Part shown: positions 49,990 through 62,498 of the stretch, in pieces
How positions within the stretch are numbered: the stretch's first letter is position 1
How the letters are laid out: each line of letters begins with the position of its first letter
Assembly: GCA_025667525.1 (NCBI GenBank)
Contig: JANFOE010000585.1
Location: forward strand, 361,158 to 425,157
Reading direction: 5' to 3'
Origin: Glebionis coronaria
Taxonomy: Eukaryota > Streptophyta > Magnoliopsida > Asterales > Asteraceae
DNA: 64,000 nucleotides
Program-made: the position numbers and the translations under genes
Notes under the pieces: model-generated
Told to the model about the DNA's origin: nothing
What the model saw: only the letters and a program-made list of their open reading frames with translations
Database searches by the model: none

Positions 49990-50565
49990 TATCACACCCC
50001 ACTTTGACAAGTGGACCGTTACATGATAATTATGGCGTGTCATCAAAGCATGCAAGGTAAATGTCTAAAACAATAAATGACCATAAAGGAAACCAGAATC
50101 AAATTTCGGTCCCAAAACATAAGCTCACACATGCATAAGTAAAGAATGTAAAGAAAGGACTAAACAATGTCAAAGCAAAGCATAGTATATAAGTGCATAA
50201 AGGATGAAGTCAATGGAAGCCTCCATCCAAATGCATGTACTCTTGATTGTCTAGTTCTGTCCTTTAGTACCTGCCGTATGGGAACATGAAAAGAAATACG
50301 GCTGAGTAATACGCTCAATGAATTGATATATAGCATGACATGAATAATTGAAACATAAGTAAAGCATGAAAGTGAAGCGGAATAATGTAAGTCCTGGGAA
50401 ACCTAGAATCATGTATATAACTGGTTTATATCTGAGAAGTCTTATGTCCATGTTTATACTGAAAGTCTGCTTTTTAATCATGAAAAGTGTAATTTAAATG
50501 CCAAAGAGCTCATATAGGTCATGAAATATATTAGCGTGCATGAATACATAAAGGGGTGACCTTAT
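49990..50565 (-). repeat. Possible diverged Tekay-like LTR, left part (interrupted by Copia)
   Basis: It starts tatcacaccccac. Near 50270-50330 it has tacctg...gctcaatgaattgatat in the position where the T-family LTR has tacctgag...ccgagtgaattcatag. It has no primer site on its left, so it would be a 3' LTR of a minus-strand element extending beyond the right edge. This is inference from weak similarity. Confidence 0.4.
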
Positions 50566-50973
50566 TGTTCCTATAATTATTCACTTCACCATGGTTGATT
50601 ATATGATTAAACAAGAAATAAAGATAGAAAAATAGATGGATTCTAGAGAGATAAAGTAGTGAGAGAAAGTAGAGAGAAGGTGGAGAAAACTAGGTGAAAT
50701 TAGATTAAGAAAAATGAAATGCCTTGCCCACCCTCCTAACATGCTAGGAGGGTGCTTATATAGTCCACCCACATGCGGGCTTTCTTTTGGACTATATTTG
50801 TTTTGGGTCGGGCTTGAATATATGCTTAGTACCTTGAAAGAGGCCTTTTAAGCTAACCATCAAGCCCGTAATGTCACGACTATTTTAACTAACTATTACA
50901 ACGTTCTAATAAATATTACAATATAAACCTATGACCGAACATTCTTGTTTGACTCAATATTTTGAGGCTAACA
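50566..50973 (-). repeat. Copia 3' LTR (408 bp)
   Basis: It begins tgttcctata and ends gaggctaaca. On the minus strand ATTGGGGGAGAT immediately precedes it, a good polypurine tract (50974-50985). It differs from the other LTR by a 13-bp indel (near 50655) and scattered substitutions. Confidence 0.92.
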
Positions 50974-50985
50974 ATCTCCCCCAAT

Positions 50986-53488
50986 GTGAGGTCATTCCTC
51001 TTTGATATTTGGAGTTCAATGGAGATTATGAATTTCGTCATAAATGAGTCTTGAACGTGTAATAGTAGTCTTGTTCCTTCATGCTGTGATCTTTGAGCCT
51101 TTGTCATTGTCTTTCGAATTTGTCTTTTATCTTGAGATCTTCAAATTACCCTTGACTTCTTATTGCCATCTTACGATCTTGTGTCTTTATCCACATGCTC
51201 ATACTTTGCACAATCTTGAAAGCTTGCTAGCAATCTCCTTTCAAGAGGGTCACTCCTCTACATTAATTGATAATGAAGATTTTGATCGTCAGTGTTGCGG
51301 AAGTATTTATCTTTCTTGATTGTTGAATATGTCTTTGGGCATGAGTAAGTGGTTGTGAATCTTTGACTTTACTGAGTACACCGTAAAGTCACCTTCATGA
51401 GACAAAACATAGACATGGACAGAATGGCTTTGACATTCGTCCTAAATCGGTAGCGTTTTACCTCCGATCGGTGAAGAACATTATACGATATTAAGTATCG
51501 TACCCATGATTAGGTAGATTCAATTAAGAATCTCCTTGACAGGGTCTCGCGGCTGTACTAGCCGTTCTCTTTACTCGCCTGTCTCAAATCAAGACTGCGA
51601 ACATAAAGAGTGGATCAATTGGATAAATATCCGCTTGATTAAAGTCGTCAATTGAAATACCTGGAACAAGTTTGATTCATTAAGAATCTTACCATTGTTT
51701 CTTTCTAGTTGACACAAGCTTGATTCATAAGAATCTCGCAAGTTACCTTCCGTAACGCTGTTTAATGTTGATGCTAGAAGGATTTCCATTCGTCGCTGTG
51801 AATATTAACAAATATCACTCTGAATGTTCTGGAAAGACCATAAAGATATTGCGTAGAAACCTGAAACGAGTTTGAATCGATAAAGAAAAAAACCACTGTT
51901 GCTTTTCAGTTTTACATATGTTCAACTCATAAAGAATCTTACACATGACCTACCGCAGTGCTGTTTGATGTTAACACTGGAAGGATTTCCACTCTTCATT
52001 GTGAATACTAGGCAGTACCACTATGAGTGGTCCATTAATATCGCAAGGATATAGCGTAGGACTGTCTTGATCTTCATCCATGTGTCCTAACGAGATTTGA
52101 TTGATCTCTTGGCTCTAGACTTGATTTGTGTACTTTTAGTAGTCAGAGGCTGGAGCAGATGACACCTATTCAATATCAACTATCTCGGAGTGAGAAAGTC
52201 AATAGAAGTCATGTTGATCTCCGTGACAGTAAAACAAACTTCTTTTGAGAGAAGCCTGAGTCCGCTGGGGAAGGGTTATGCATTACATCACCGGGTCCAT
52301 GATGCGTTGTCTTCATGATGTGTTGACCCGGTTTCTGCCTAAGTTGTATGGAGGGCTAATTTCTTTACACCCTTTATCCTTACATTTCTTTTTCATTCTT
52401 CAACCCCTTCAATGCTTACCAAGACATCATTACTAGCACCTTGTTGTGATTGTTCCAGTGCTAGCATCAATACTTAGTCGGCATTCAACTACGTTCACAT
52501 TCTACTCCATCTTTCCTAAGGACTTCTAATAATCTATTGGATTGTCCCTGGGAAGATCCCTCCGGTTCTGGTTGGATCATAGGACTTAAACCTAACCACC
52601 ATTTTGACACCAATAACGTCGTGAATTAAAGATGTTGTGGGAATTTGATCGTAACCATGAGTGCTTGAGTCTTTAGATCATATTTTAATCACATTTTCTC
52701 CCCTATCTCTAATATATAAAATCGTTTGATATTAGAGATACCAAATTTGATTAAAATATATTGTGGAAAATAGTCTTGAAGAATTTTCGGGAGAAAAATG
52801 TGTCAAACATAGCATGAATTTGAAACGCTCCCCCTAAAAAATTGATCCAATGGAATTGTCATTACGAGGATATGATCCACATTAAACTTTTGAGGATAGG
52901 AGTTGTTGAAGACACAATTTTTAAAAGATTTTGAATATCATTGAGAAATTCTTGAAAAAATTGTGTTCAACGCTTTTTGAAAAATCAATTCTTTTTGGCG
53001 AAAAGGTTTTTCTAAAGCATAAACTTGAGTTCATAGACTTTGAATGTCTTGACGAACCCACTCAAGTGTAAGAAGATTTAACTTCTTTTGCTGAGGGTAA
53101 GGGCACGAAATCGTACACTCCCCTGTGAATATAGATCCGGGTTGCAATCTGAAAGTGATTACAAGTCATTGTGTTGAGCTCAAAACGTTAAATGTTTTGG
53201 GACATGCTCAACCCAAGATAGATTGCTCTACCCGTTGTTTGGAAATATTTTCCAAAATAGACAATTTCCTTTATTAAAAGAAGAAATGACATGTTTTGAA
53301 AAATATTTACAACTTTCATTCGAGCTTTATGTACACACCCGTGTCGTTATTGAGCGACATTTCTAGGTACGTCCATATTATCGATACTGAAAGACATGTC
53401 GAGAAGAATATTTTTGTATTTTCAAAGATTTTTAATTTTGTATTTTGCTTTTTCATTAATATTTACAAGTAGATGTTTGATAGATGAA
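50986..53488 (-). other. Copia region downstream of RNase H, no gene recognised
   Basis: About 2.5 kb between the RNase H stop and the polypurine tract. Frames are under 92 codons and show no envelope-like or other domain. It contains a roughly 200-bp diverged tandem duplication at about 51659-52060. Some Copia lineages (SIRE) carry an extra gene here; I cannot support one. Confidence 0.6.
51659..52060. repeat. Two-copy diverged tandem duplication, about 200 bp unit
   Basis: The blocks acctggaac...gcgtag (51659-51856) and acctgaaac...gcgtag (51859-52059) share ordered landmarks. These are attcataaagaatct-like, gctgtttgatgtt-like, gaaggatttcca and tgtgaatact-like segments. Divergence is substantial. 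Confidence 0.65.
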
Positions 53489-54060
53489 TCAAGCAGGCTT
53501 CTTTGCCAGAATCTCCAGTTCTGCTGGAGTCAAACATCTCATACCAATTTCCCTAACTAGATACGCAAACCTCTCTTTCGAAAGAGCTTTTGTAAGCAAG
53601 TTAGCTAATTGGTAATCAGTTCCAACAAAGTATAATTCAACAATACCCCTTTCAACTTGTTCCTTAATGAAGTGATATCTGACATCAATGTGCTTCGTGC
53701 GGGAATGCTGTACCGGATTACAAGAGATGGCTATGGCGGATTTTGAGTCACAGTACATAGGTACTTTATCAAAGTGGAAGCATTATCCGTGAGTTGTGTT
53801 CTCATCCAAAGAACTTGAGCACAACACGCAGATAGAGACACATACTCCGCTTCGGCTGATGATAATGATGTGCAATCCTGCTTCTTGGAAGACCATCCCA
53901 CAAGCTTATCTTGACCTAGAAATTGTGCCCCACCAGAAGTACTTTTTTGTGTATCAAGACACCCTGCATGATCAGAATCTGAATAGGCCGTTAGAAAGAA
54001 ACCAGTTTCCCTCGGATACCAGAGTCCTATGTGAATGGTATTCTTAAGGTACCGAAAGAT
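53489..54060 (-). pseudogene. Copia RNase H remnant
   Basis: This is the continuation of the reverse transcriptase frame. It has SDSDHAGC-like, SSAEAEY-like and CDSKSAI motifs typical of Copia RNase H, ending with a K-H-I-D-V-R-Y-H-F-I segment and a stop at 53489. A one-base deletion between about 53758 and 53800 shifts the frame just before the CDSKSAI motif, and a TAG at 54061-54063 cuts the frame before this domain. The enzyme would degrade the RNA strand during reverse transcription; this copy cannot be made as one product. Confidence 0.85.
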
Positions 54061-54894
54061 CTATTTAACCTCCTTGAGGTGTTTTTCAGTGGGTCGTGCT
54101 TGATATCGTGCACAATAACATGTAGCATGTGATATATCTGGTCGGCTTGCTGTCAAGTACATGAGGGAGCTAATCATGGAACGATATCTCGTTTGATCTA
54201 TGGCATCTCCCTCCAAATCAGCATCTAGGGATGTGGTTGATAATGGTGTTCCAACGGGGTCACATGATGTCATACCAAGCTTTTTGATTATCTCTTGACA
54301 ATACTTAGCTTGGTTAATAAAGATACCACTTGGGGATTGGTGAACTTGAATTCCTAGAAAGAATTTTAGTTCACCCATCATTGAGATTTCAAATTTGCTG
54401 TGTATTACTTTTTCAAACCATTTTTAAAGTTTTAGGTTTGTAGACCCAAAAATAATGTCATCAACATAAATCTGCCCAAGCAAAATGTCATCCCCATATT
54501 TATAAGTGAACAAAGTTAGATCAATGGAACCTTTTGAGAAACCTTTGAATACCAGGAATTTCGAGAGCTCATCGTACCACGCCCTTGGAGCTTGCTTGAG
54601 TCCATAAAGTGCTTTGTGGAGACAAAACACCTTGTCAGGATAGTGAGGATTGACGAATCCTTCCGGTTGTGTGACCTAGACTTCTTCCTTAAAAGGACCG
54701 TTAAGAAACGCCGTCTTTACGTCCATTTGATAGACAATGAATCCCTTATGTGCAGCATAAGCAAGGAAAATCCTGACCGTTTCCATACGAGCTACTGGTG
54801 CAAATGATTCTTCAAAATCAATACCCTCTTTCTGTCCATATCCTTTAGCCACTAGCCTAGATTTATTCTTGATGATCGTGTTCTCTTCATCCAT
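54061..54894 (-). pseudogene. Copia reverse transcriptase remnant
   Basis: The domain reads in one frame but is cut by in-frame stops at 54913-54915 (TGA), 54676-54678 (TAG), 54424-54426 (TAA) and 54061-54063 (TAG). Motifs visible in order are [32 protein letters not shown] and the catalytic Y-V-D-D at about 54457-54468, followed by F-F-L-G-I-Q. The catalytic residues are intact, so the damage is nonsense mutation only. Confidence 0.9.
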
Positions 54895-54912
54895 CTTGTT
54901 TTTCCAGATCCA

Positions 54913-56778
54913 TCAAAGATTTAATCGTATTACATCGTATGGTCTGCCAACAAGTTCCCAGACTTTAAGTCTTTCAAATTGTTGAAGTTCATCCGTCATC
55001 GATTCAATCCAAGCACGATCAGCCATGGCTTCTTTGATGTTTTTCGGTTCAACTGAACTCACGGCGAGTGCGAACATACAAACATCGCCATCGGTGTTAA
55101 GCTGTCGTCTTGTGCCAACAGGCTGTGAAGGGTTGCCAGTTACTTGAACCAAAGGATGATCTCGGGTCCAATGATGTGTTGAAGGATGTCGTTGATAGAA
55201 CATATCCATATTTGACAAATCAACATGGCGAGTAGAAGACTCTCCAGTTTCGTGTACCGGTGTACCGAATGGGTTGATAAATTCGTCTTCGTCAGATAAT
55301 GCATTGTCTGCTTGATTTGTGTTCTCTAGAGCAATGACAGTAGTTGTGGATGTTGTAGGAGCGTTTGTTGATGTGATATTCTGAGGAGGTAAATCTGCAA
55401 CAACCCGTGTTGAAGTAGATGAAGTTGTATCCTTTTGTTGACGATGATCGGTATCATCATTCTTATCATGAGTGACAGCGGAAGACTTTGATACAACTTG
55501 TTTCTCGCCCGTGAAATATTCATCATACATAGGTCCATATAACATTTCCAGCTCTTCAATTGTCATGTTGACTGTCATATCAGCTCTTGGAACATTTCCT
55601 TGAACCAGCTTTGAACTAGACGGTTCATTGTTGTGGTCTTGAGTTTCGAGTTCCGTGCGTTTGTGAACGGAAGTCGTTTGTCGTTGTGTATCGGGACATA
55701 AACTGTTTTGTTCAAGTGCCATTTCTTGTAATTCATCAAATCTGATATGAATAGTCTCGACTATCAATTTTGTTCTCTTGTTGTAAACTTTATATCCCTT
55801 AGACTGAGTTGCATATCCCAAAAGAATACATGCATCACCTTTCTCTTTCATCTTGTCTAAATTTTCACCATCTCGATTAATATAACACGTACATCCAAAA
55901 ACATGAAGGTGTTTGAGTGAAGATTTTCGATCATGAATTATGTGATATGGTGTCTTTTCGTGTCTTGGGATAATTAAGGATCGATTTTGGGTGTAGCATG
56001 CAGTTGACACGGCTTCGTCCCAAAAGTATAGTGGAAGTTTTGAAGTAGATAATAATGTTCGAGCAGCCTCAACTAAAGTACGGTTTCGTCTTTCAGCAAC
56101 GCCGTTTTGCTCAGGTGTTCGAGCAATAGATGTTTCATGTTCAATTCCTTCGGCTTCAAAATAGTTCCTCAGAGTTGAATCCAAATATTATGTGCCTCTG
56201 TCAGTACGAATCACTTTTATTTGAGCTTGAAGACCACATTGTATCAGTTGAAGGAAGCTGATGAGAACTTCGGGTGTTTCATCCTTGTACCTAAAGAAGT
56301 GAGTCCATGTGTACCTTAAGTAATCATCGACAATTACCATAACATATTTCTTCCCATTGATACTATGAACACGCATGGGACCACACAAATCTATATGGAG
56401 AAGATCTAACCGTCCTTTAGAGCTTGGTGTAGTCTTTGTTTTGAAGCTACTTCGTTTAGCTTTACAGAGCTCACAAGAAGAACAAAGATGATCTTTGATG
56501 AATTTCAAACTTGGAAGGCCTCTCACAATATCTTTCTTGGAAAGCAAGTTGATGGTATCAAAATTAAGATCAGATAAAAGTTGATGCCATAACCAAGCTT
56601 GAGTCGTTGAAGCTTTAGCCATGAAGCAAATTGGAGTTGATGAAGTTGTATCTTGAAGTGAAATAGTGTAGAGGTCAGTACCCCGTGTACCGGTAAGTAA
56701 ATCATTCCCATCATAATCACGAACAAAACATGTCTTCTTCCCATTTGATCGTAATATTCCCCTGAACCAAATCTCCAT
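54913..56778 (-). pseudogene. Copia integrase remnant (GAG pre-integrase and catalytic core)
   Basis: The frame holds a zinc-binding region, a D-D-E core and a long C-terminal region. The zinc region has one His kept, but the second His position is Asp (L-L-S-D-L-N-F-D); both Cys pairs are kept. Core residues are Asp in L-H-I-D-L-C-G-P, Asp in R-T-D-R-G and Glu in P-E-Q-N-G-V-A-E-R. An in-frame TAA at 56188-56190, three codons after the second Asp motif, splits the core. A Ser/Thr/Gln-rich stretch of about 200 residues follows the core before the reverse transcriptase. The enzyme would insert the DNA copy into chromosomes; this copy is broken. Confidence 0.9.
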
Positions 56779-56950
56779 ATCCTAGGATCGGTGCAAATTG
56801 ATCATTTCCGAATCGGACCGTACCTAGGAACTTCTCCACGAAGTTAATTAGAAGCTTGAGATTCCCCTTCATGTGCTTCGTGCATCCGGAGTCCAGTATG
56901 AAGAGAATTATTTTTATCACCTGCAGAAGAGTTAGAACACGATGCATCAT
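56717..56950 (-). pseudogene. Copia aspartic protease remnant
   Basis: The frame carries I-L-D-S-G-C-T-K-H-M, the D-S-G catalytic motif of Copia proteases, followed by V-R-F-G-N-D and I-L-G-Y-G-D. It ends at 56717 in a different frame from the integrase. Relatives have about 25 more residues between the two, so a small deletion at about 56735 seems to have joined the protease to the integrase out of frame. Confidence 0.85.
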
Positions 56951-57034
56951 TTGCTAAATTGGATACCACAGTAGTTGTGATTGTAGAATCATTAGTGTCC
57001 TTAGCAATATTTAAAGGCATACTAACACTCGTTG

Positions 57035-60000
57035 TCACATTTCTCTCATAACTTTAGGCATCCATTTATATCTTGGAGGACATTGATTAGCAAACCACCA
57101 TTTCCAAGACATGCTAGCAGACTCATATAATTCCTTAATTCTGCTTCTAGGGTTCTTAGTAGTGGAGTCTGATGAATTACTTTTCTTAGTGGGGGTTGCA
57201 CCAGAATGGTTCACTTTGTGTTTGGGTTTACTAGCCCTAATAGGCATCACAACTTGCTTCTTAGGTCTAGTTTCTACGCCTTTGACATTATTCATAGCAC
57301 ACATAGTATGATTAGCATTAGCACACTTTCCACATTTGACACAAACAAATTTCACATTCATAGCATTTAAATCATTCAAATCATTCAAATCATTCAAATC
57401 ATTCAAATCATTCAAATCGTCATTACATGCGATTATAGACTTTTTATTCTTAAAAACATTCAACTTCCTAGTTGTTCTTCTACTTCCTTCATCTTCCCTT
57501 GACTCTTGTGTTTCCAGACCTTATCATTCACTTGAGTGCTCTTAAGCTGAGGTCGGCTAACACTAGCAGTGGAGACTACTCCTATAGTAGAAGACACACA
57601 AATATTAGTGTTTCTAGAAGTCTAAGGTGAGTTACTGACTTTGTTTGTGGGTTTAGTGGTCATTCTATACATCCCTGGTTTAATCACATTATTGTGCTTA
57701 ACGCTTGGTGTTATAGCATTCCTTATGGGTTGAGTATGTGGTAACCTTTCCTTTCCATCCATCTTGGGGGCAAACACAGGTTTTGCAAACGAAGAATTTG
57801 AGAAAGCAAATGGTTTTCTCAACATAGAGGATCTATTTACTCTAGAGGCGTTGGGTTGTCTAACAACAGGTTGCTTAGCACTAGGTTCCACAACTTTCCC
57901 ACCCATCTTAGCAACGAGTTTCTTCAACTCTGCTATTGCTATGTCTTTTTCTTGTAACTGAGCTTTCAAATCCGAAATATCAAGACTTTTTTTCGTTTAA
58001 TAATCGACATGACTCGGATAATTTTACTTCTAAAGGTGTATCATTTGAAAAGCTGCCAACTTTCTTTTGCAAAGCAAGTTCAAGTGAGTGACAATGTTTT
58101 TGAAGATAATCATATCTATGTTGAAGTAACGAAAACTCTTTTTGGTCAACTTTATTCGAAAGCTCAATTTCAAGACGTTCACATTCTTTAACTTGATCAA
58201 GATATTTGCATGCAACATCAGAATATTCATCAATATCAGCACAAGATGTAACACAAGCACACATAATATCTTTTGAGAGACATTCATGTAAGAGTAGATC
58301 ATATGCTGTAGAAAACTCGTCTCTTTCAGGTTGATGGTCGTTCACTTCTTGTTCAAGAGATTCCACTTATTTCAAATCATCAAACAATTCTTGCTTAATT
58401 AGTGTTTCAAATTCCAAAATATGTTTTTGCGTTCTTTTCGCAAGCGAAATCAAAATACTTTTCACAAGCACAGTTATATCTTGAGGAATTTCTTTGTCTC
58501 CTTTCGAAAGTTCACGTTTTTTCCAGTCATCATTAACAACCTTTTTGAAATTTTCAATGTTACACTTGAGAATACTAAGTGCTTGCTTACTCTTGCTTAC
58601 AGAAGCTTTATATGTCAAATAGTCAATAAATTTTGAAACATTAGTTTTCTTAGTGGCAAAAGCTTGTCTCTATTTAATTCTTATTTGTTCACATTCGAAA
58701 AATATTTGCTCACGAGTTTTCTGTGTTTGCGGTTTGAAAAGACCATAAAGACTGTTTTCATAAGCATAATTATATGGTTTAACGAATTCTTTATTAACTT
58801 TTGGTCTACTCTCTTCTTCCAAATCGTCTGTCTCTTCACTATTGGGCCTAACAACAAGACAATCAAGATCGGTCCATTGGGACTCATCAAGATATTAGTG
58901 CTGATTCTCAGATTGAGCATGCTCAAGGTACTTAGGATTTGCAAAACTAGGTCTATCCTTGAAAAATGAATGAGGTGCCAACATTCTCATGGTTTGAATT
59001 GATTGATTAGTTTTGTAAACAATTTTCTTGTAAAAATCAAGTTGAGTTTCAAGTTCCACCATTTTGTTGATGTCGTTCGCTTGTTTAGTTTTGAAATCCT
59101 TTTCCATTTTTTCAACCATTGCTTTCTTTTCATTAACAAGTTTAGTTTTATCCTCTTGAAGAAAACCATTTACATGAGTTAGCTCATTGACTTTAGTGGT
59201 AGCAAGATACGTTTTGTGACGTTCAGTACTCAAAGAGGTGTTATAATTACGTTTCTCTTGTTCAAGAAGCTTAAGCGTTTCGTTATATTTTAGTTGAAAA
59301 TCGTCCTTTTTAACATTAATTAAACGCCCCTTGTACCCCTCAATCTCATTGGTCTTTTGAAGAAGCTGAGTTCTATAGCTATCAATGGTCTCACTAGATT
59401 TAATTAGAGCAGCTTTGCATTCTTCAAAATTTTGAGTGCGCGTAGCGTTTGCCTTCTTTAATTGCTTTTGACTCTTTCTAGTTTCTTTGACATCTTTTTG
59501 TAAAGAAGCAATTAAGTTAGCAAGCGCAATACGCTCCTCGTCATCATCATACTCATTTGCATGTTCATCATCCTCAAACTCGTTATTGCACATGTCTGAT
59601 GAATCGGGTGTGGTATTGCTATCAACCGTTTCCATCATACATGTGTCATTAATGGCTTCGGGTAGCTCAAAATGCTCATGAATATTACCAAACACATTAT
59701 ATTCCTCTTCAGTGTGTACCTTATCGATTGGCTCAGTATCAAAGATAGGACCATTGTCATCTTCAGTGACGTTGAGAACTTCTTCACCCTTTGCCATGTA
59801 CGAGGATTGTGCTTCAAGTTCTTGGTCGGAGGCTTCATCATCAGTATCATCAAGCATTGCTCCTTCCTCAGCCGACAGTTTAACCCCAGCTTCCATCTTC
59901 TTGCATAGCAACATCTTTTCCTTATGATAGCCAGAGTCCATAACCCGTTTTGGCTTCCTACATTCCTTTGCCATATGCCCATAGCCTTGACAATTAAAGC

Positions 60001-61294
60001 ATTGAATCCCACTTTGCTGAACCACTTGAGTACCAACAGTTTCCCTATTCCCAGCAGTAGTAGCAATCCTCTGAGCATCATACTTAGCAGTTTGTCGATC
60101 ATACCGTGCAGAACCCTCAACATGTGTTGGATTACGTCGATCATACATTGGAGGAATTTCATCACGTTGACATGTATCATACCTTTGAGGACTCTCAACA
60201 TATTGGTTCCTTGTATTTGATGATGTTCAAAGATTGTTGTTTGTGGGTTTGAAGATTTTCTTGTAGGTCTTCATAATGAAAGCAATTTGTTTCTTCATCT
60301 TCCTATCCTTCTGAGATAGTTCTTCATCACTATCATCTTCAGATGATGGATCAGGTGTTGGTGATGGTGCTCTTGGTTCTTTGTATCGTGATCTTGTGGG
60401 AGCCGAATACTTAGATGAAGTGGAGTATCTTGGTGAGGAGGATGTAGTGGAGTACCTTTGTGAGGATGATGTAGTGGAGAATGACCTTGGATCACGAGAG
60501 CGATGATCTTGAACTTGTTGAGTGGTAGACACCAAAGCAAGTGGATTAGCAGTCTTTGCTATCCTTTCAGCTCGAAGTTCATTCGCCTCATTTTGAAATT
60601 GTTTCAAAATGTCGAAGAGCGTGTGATAGTTGACCTCGTCTAACTTACTTTGTTGTTTCACCAATGTTACGAACCGTGTCCACTATGGTTGAAGTTGCTG
60701 TAGAAATTGCACATTGACTTGCATGGTGGAGACTTGCAAATTGTTTCTTGTCATGTCATTCATCATCTTATAGAACCTTGAGTAATATGAATCAATTGAT
60801 TCCCTATCCAATGAAGTAAACTTACCAAAGTTCCAGAACAAGTTAGTTTTGACATCTTGCTTGTTAAGTGATTCACCTTATTGCAAGCGTTCGATGGCAA
60901 ACCACATCTCTTTAGCAGTAGAGCATGCATCAACCGTTGAATAAATATCATATCCAATCCCACTGAGAATCAAATATATTTCTTCTTTCTCTGCATCAAT
61001 CCAAGCACGTTTCTCGTTCGAAGTATTCTCATATGTTTCCTCAATTGTTTGCTCATCGGAACTGGTCGTCGAGTCGGTTGCTGGAATTGCAGGAATGGTT
61101 ATTGTAGTGAGAGTATAGGGTCCTTCTTTGATGCAACGTCGAAGAACATCACCATTGGGTTTAGTGTCAAGATATCGAAGGAATCGTGATTGCCATTGTG
61201 CATATCGACCAGTTACAAGCATTGGTGGTCTCTCTTTGTTACCCGCCACCATGATGTTGTTGTTTGTCACACAATACTCTTGAGTAGAATCCAT
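57035..61294 (-). pseudogene. Copia Gag remnant with zinc knuckle and coiled coil
   Basis: It starts at the Met at 61294 with an N-terminal Gag domain (about 61294-60230). A CCHC zinc knuckle (Cys-Cys-His-Cys, CX2CX4HX4C) lies at about 59959-60001. An acidic stretch and a long predicted coiled coil (about 58900-59520 and 57980-58620) follow, then a basic segment up to the protease. In-frame stops are seen at 60878, near 60686, at 60227, 58895, near 58672, and at 58367 and 57980. A frameshift lies in the T-run near 57985-57992, and another between 57622 and 57463. A 9-bp repeat encoding Asp-Leu-Asn lies at 57371-57415. The very long gag of about 1400 codons and its coiled coil are features of SIRE-like Copia families. 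Confidence 0.85.
57371..57415 (-). repeat. 9-bp microsatellite-like repeat in Copia gag
   Basis: Five tandem copies of atcattcaa, in frame, giving a Leu-Asn-Asp repeat. Probably replication slippage after or before the element decayed. Confidence 0.85.
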
Positions 61295-62498
61295 GACGAG
61301 AACTTTGAAATTAATGAAGTGAAAATGGATCTTAAAAAGATGTGTTGTGATTGTTGTTGTGAGAAAAGATGTTAAAATCCCCTAAAAATGTTCTCAATAA
61401 TCAAAATTTTTTTAAGTGTAATAAATGTTAACTTCGGAATACCTGGATATGAAGTGTGAACTTCAGAATCCACTTCGCAATAACTTCAACTTACCCACTT
61501 TGCAATAATCAACTTACCCACTTTGGAATACAAAAACAAAAACAATCTTCAGAATAATCTTCACTGTAGAACTTCGGAATGATTCTTCTTGGGAACTTCG
61601 GAATAATTTTCCTTAAGTACTTCGGAATAGTTCTTCTTGCGAACTTCGGAATAATTTTCCTTAGGTACTTCGGAATATTTCTTCTTGGGAACTTCGGAAT
61701 AATTTTCCTTAGGTACTTCGGAATAATTTTCTTTAGGTACTTCGGAATAATTTTCCTTAGGTACTTCGGAATATTTATCCTTTGTACTTCGAAATGTTAA
61801 AGTTTTGCACTTTGGAATAATTTGAAAGATCACTTCGGAATCCCAAAATTTTATATCACTTCGGAATCGTAACAAAGAAGAACTTCAGAATTTTTGATGT
61901 TGAGTACCTCAGAATATATGAATTGTGAGAACTTCGGAATATTAGAATATGGAGTACTTCGGAATATTGATATGCTTCACTTCGGAATATGAAATTTGTT
62001 GAGAACTTCGGAATTGTGAAGTGATGCACTTCGGAATTCTTGAAAAATATCACTTCGGAATCCCAACCTTTGATACTTCGGAATAACACACAAACTATTA
62101 AGTTCAGAATCTTGTTGCAAGGTCACTTCGGAATAGTCAAGAATGTACTTGGGAATTCTGATGAAGGAGCACTTCGCAATACATAAACCCTCTTTACTAC
62201 TTCGCAATATCCCAAAAATTCCAAAGATAAACAATCTATTGGATACTTTCCGTGTTCTTCACTTCAAATACACCAAATTCGTGATTTTAACCCAAAAATC
62301 GATCCAAACACCAAAAGAAATTCGCGTTTTTACCCACGAAAATTATACCAAATCCCTACCACATGTATATAGAAGATATATATGAAGATTTATAACCTGA
62401 AAAAACTAAATTTTTTTTAATTCGAGATGATTATTGATGAAATCATACGAATCAAGTTTAAAACCAAACAAACAATCACTAATCTACCCCGTGGCAAT
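61295..62498 (-). other. Copia 5' leader with repeated ATTCCGAAG motif
   Basis: Between primer site and gag start. On the minus strand the motif ATTCCGAAG is found about 20 times exactly, plus a dozen one-base variants, from about 61433 to 62210. Spacing is irregular, about 20-40 bases. At 61570-61780 the spacers are also repeated (a unit of about 60 bases with aagaa and aaggaaa forms). The purpose is unknown; possibilities include transcription-factor or RNA-binding sites. Confidence 0.85.

Noticed and set aside
61561..61875. 104-codon frame with N-Y-S-E-V-P-K repeats
   Set aside because: It is a reading of the leader repeats, upstream of gag, and probably not translated; noted as the repeat finding instead.
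61433..62210. CRISPR-like array
   Set aside because: Repeat of only 9 bases with irregular spacing, in a plant retroelement leader; no cas genes.
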